From the NCBI GenBank assembly GCA_023300065.1, contig JALZWJ010000097.1:1-6211 (forward strand): a stretch of DNA of 6,211 nucleotides. Direction: 5' to 3'. Position 1 is the stretch's first letter, and every line of letters starts with the position of its first letter. The notes under the pieces were generated by a model, which saw only the letters and a list, made by a program, of their open reading frames with translations, did not search any database and was not told where the DNA came from. A program made the translations under genes and the position numbers. The DNA is from Akkermansiaceae bacterium. GTDB taxonomy: Bacteria; Verrucomicrobiota; Verrucomicrobiia; Verrucomicrobiales; Akkermansiaceae. Positions 5,693 to 6,211 of this stretch are shown in pieces.

Positions 5693-6211
5693 TTACTTGA
5701 GTTCAAACCGGATAACCATGCTCTTATCATGCATGATCCGGCCTGTCGTAGTGATGTCCTGTAACCGGTAAACGAGCAAACCGAATTTACCATCGCCACT
5801 CTTACCAATCGCTAAATTCTCCTTAGTCTTTCCAAGGCCAGTCTCATTCTCAAATTTCCACTCGGCACCTTTCCATGCACCAAGGATAGTCTCAGCCGCC
5901 GCATCAATGTCCTCGATCCTCTTCAACTCACCATTTGGAGAAACTACCATTCCTGTTTTAGGATCAAAGCGAAGCAGAGAAATCCGGGCACCTTCCCCAG
6001 ACACCAAAACTCGCCATTTATCGCCGATCGCCTCCAACCTTAAGCCCACTTTCTGGAGAGCTTTGAACTCACGTTTGTCCCAGAGTTCACGGTATTTCTG
6101 ATACTCCTTCGTCGTCAGACCTAATTTCTCATGAAACGCTAGCGGCACTCCCGGCTTCGCGTTCGAGGAATACTCCTTAAACCATTTGGGATCTTTCTTC
6201 GCCCCTTCCTT
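5693..6211 (-). CDS. Unrecognised protein, C-terminal 172 residues (5' end beyond the window)
   Basis: The frame is open from the right window edge to the TAA at 5695-5693, so the gene very probably starts outside. A GTG at 6148 is the only conventional start nearby, but the codons before it read smoothly (KDPKWFKEYSSNAKPG), which argues against starting there. I do not recognise the family. The visible part begins Lys-rich and hydrophilic, and has a helical stretch HEKLGLTTKEYQKYRELWDK. It then has a run of likely beta strands (WRVLVSGEG, ISLLRFDP, EWKFENETGLG, KFGLLVYRLQD, MVIRFELK). There are no membrane segments or cysteines in this part. A small exported or lipoprotein-type beta domain is possible, but a signal sequence would be outside the window. 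It sits 5 bp before the AsmA-like gene in the same direction and probably shares its transcript, which hints at an envelope-related job. Confidence 0.8.
   Translation of the reverse strand, partial: KEGAKKDPKWFKEYSSNAKPGVPLAFHEKLGLTTKEYQKYRELWDKREFKALQKVGLRLEAIGDKWRVLVSGEGARISLLRFDPKTGMVVSPNGELKRIEDIDAAAETILGAWKGAEWKFENETGLGKTKENLAIGKSGDGKFGLLVYRLQDITTTGRIMHDKSMVIRFELK

Noticed and set aside
5727..5738. ATCATGCATGAT palindrome in the unknown gene
   Set aside because: A 12-bp palindrome inside a coding region is expected by chance, with no supporting context.
5527..5808. A 93-codon minus-strand frame bridging two genes
   Set aside because: It lies out of frame across the well-supported junction of the unknown gene and the AsmA-like gene, with no protein-like pattern.
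1..6211. CRISPR array, tRNA, rRNA, phage or defence system
   Set aside because: No regular repeats, cloverleaf patterns, rRNA segments or defence and phage genes were seen on either strand.

Overview
The window looks like chromosomal DNA of a Gram-negative bacterium. It carries waaA, the Kdo transferase of lipid A assembly, so an LPS-type outer membrane is implied. The style of several proteins suggests Verrucomicrobiota: the AraC regulator next to a Fur-like box, the DUF6607-like secreted protein, the sugar-porter relic and the ISAs1-type relic. That lineage call is inference from remembered family patterns, not from a search.

Right part (about 2398-6211, all minus strand): a tight gene string, read right to left. 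It holds an unrecognised gene cut by the window edge, a 499-residue membrane-anchored AsmA-like protein, rsmD (16S rRNA G966 methyltransferase) and waaA. The spacings are 5 bp, a 4-bp ATGA-type overlap and 6 bp, so one operon with translational coupling is likely. It combines envelope assembly (AsmA-like, waaA) with a ribosome modification enzyme.

Middle (about 1696-2393): a genomic scar with two fused relics. One is the minus-strand C-terminal end of an ISAs1-family transposase, probably with its terminal repeat near 1696. The other is the plus-strand C-terminal half of an MFS sugar porter, which also lacks an internal block around TM10. Both are non-functional. Long open frames run through them and could be mistaken for real genes.

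Left part (1-1541, minus strand): an AraC-family regulator with a GTG start and a PchR-like look, a HigA-type antitoxin with no HigB toxin beside it, and the N-terminal 60 residues of an exported DUF6607-like protein. Upstream of the AraC gene, a Fur-box-like palindrome sits between plausible -35 and -10 elements, so iron control is a reasonable hypothesis. The gene such a regulator would usually stand beside (often a TonB receptor) is absent. The IS relic and transporter scar start just past the regulatory region.

I found no clear undescribed multi-gene system. The best leads are the stranded iron-type regulator with its Fur-like box, the IS/transporter scar, the lone antitoxin and the uncharacterised envelope proteins beside waaA.
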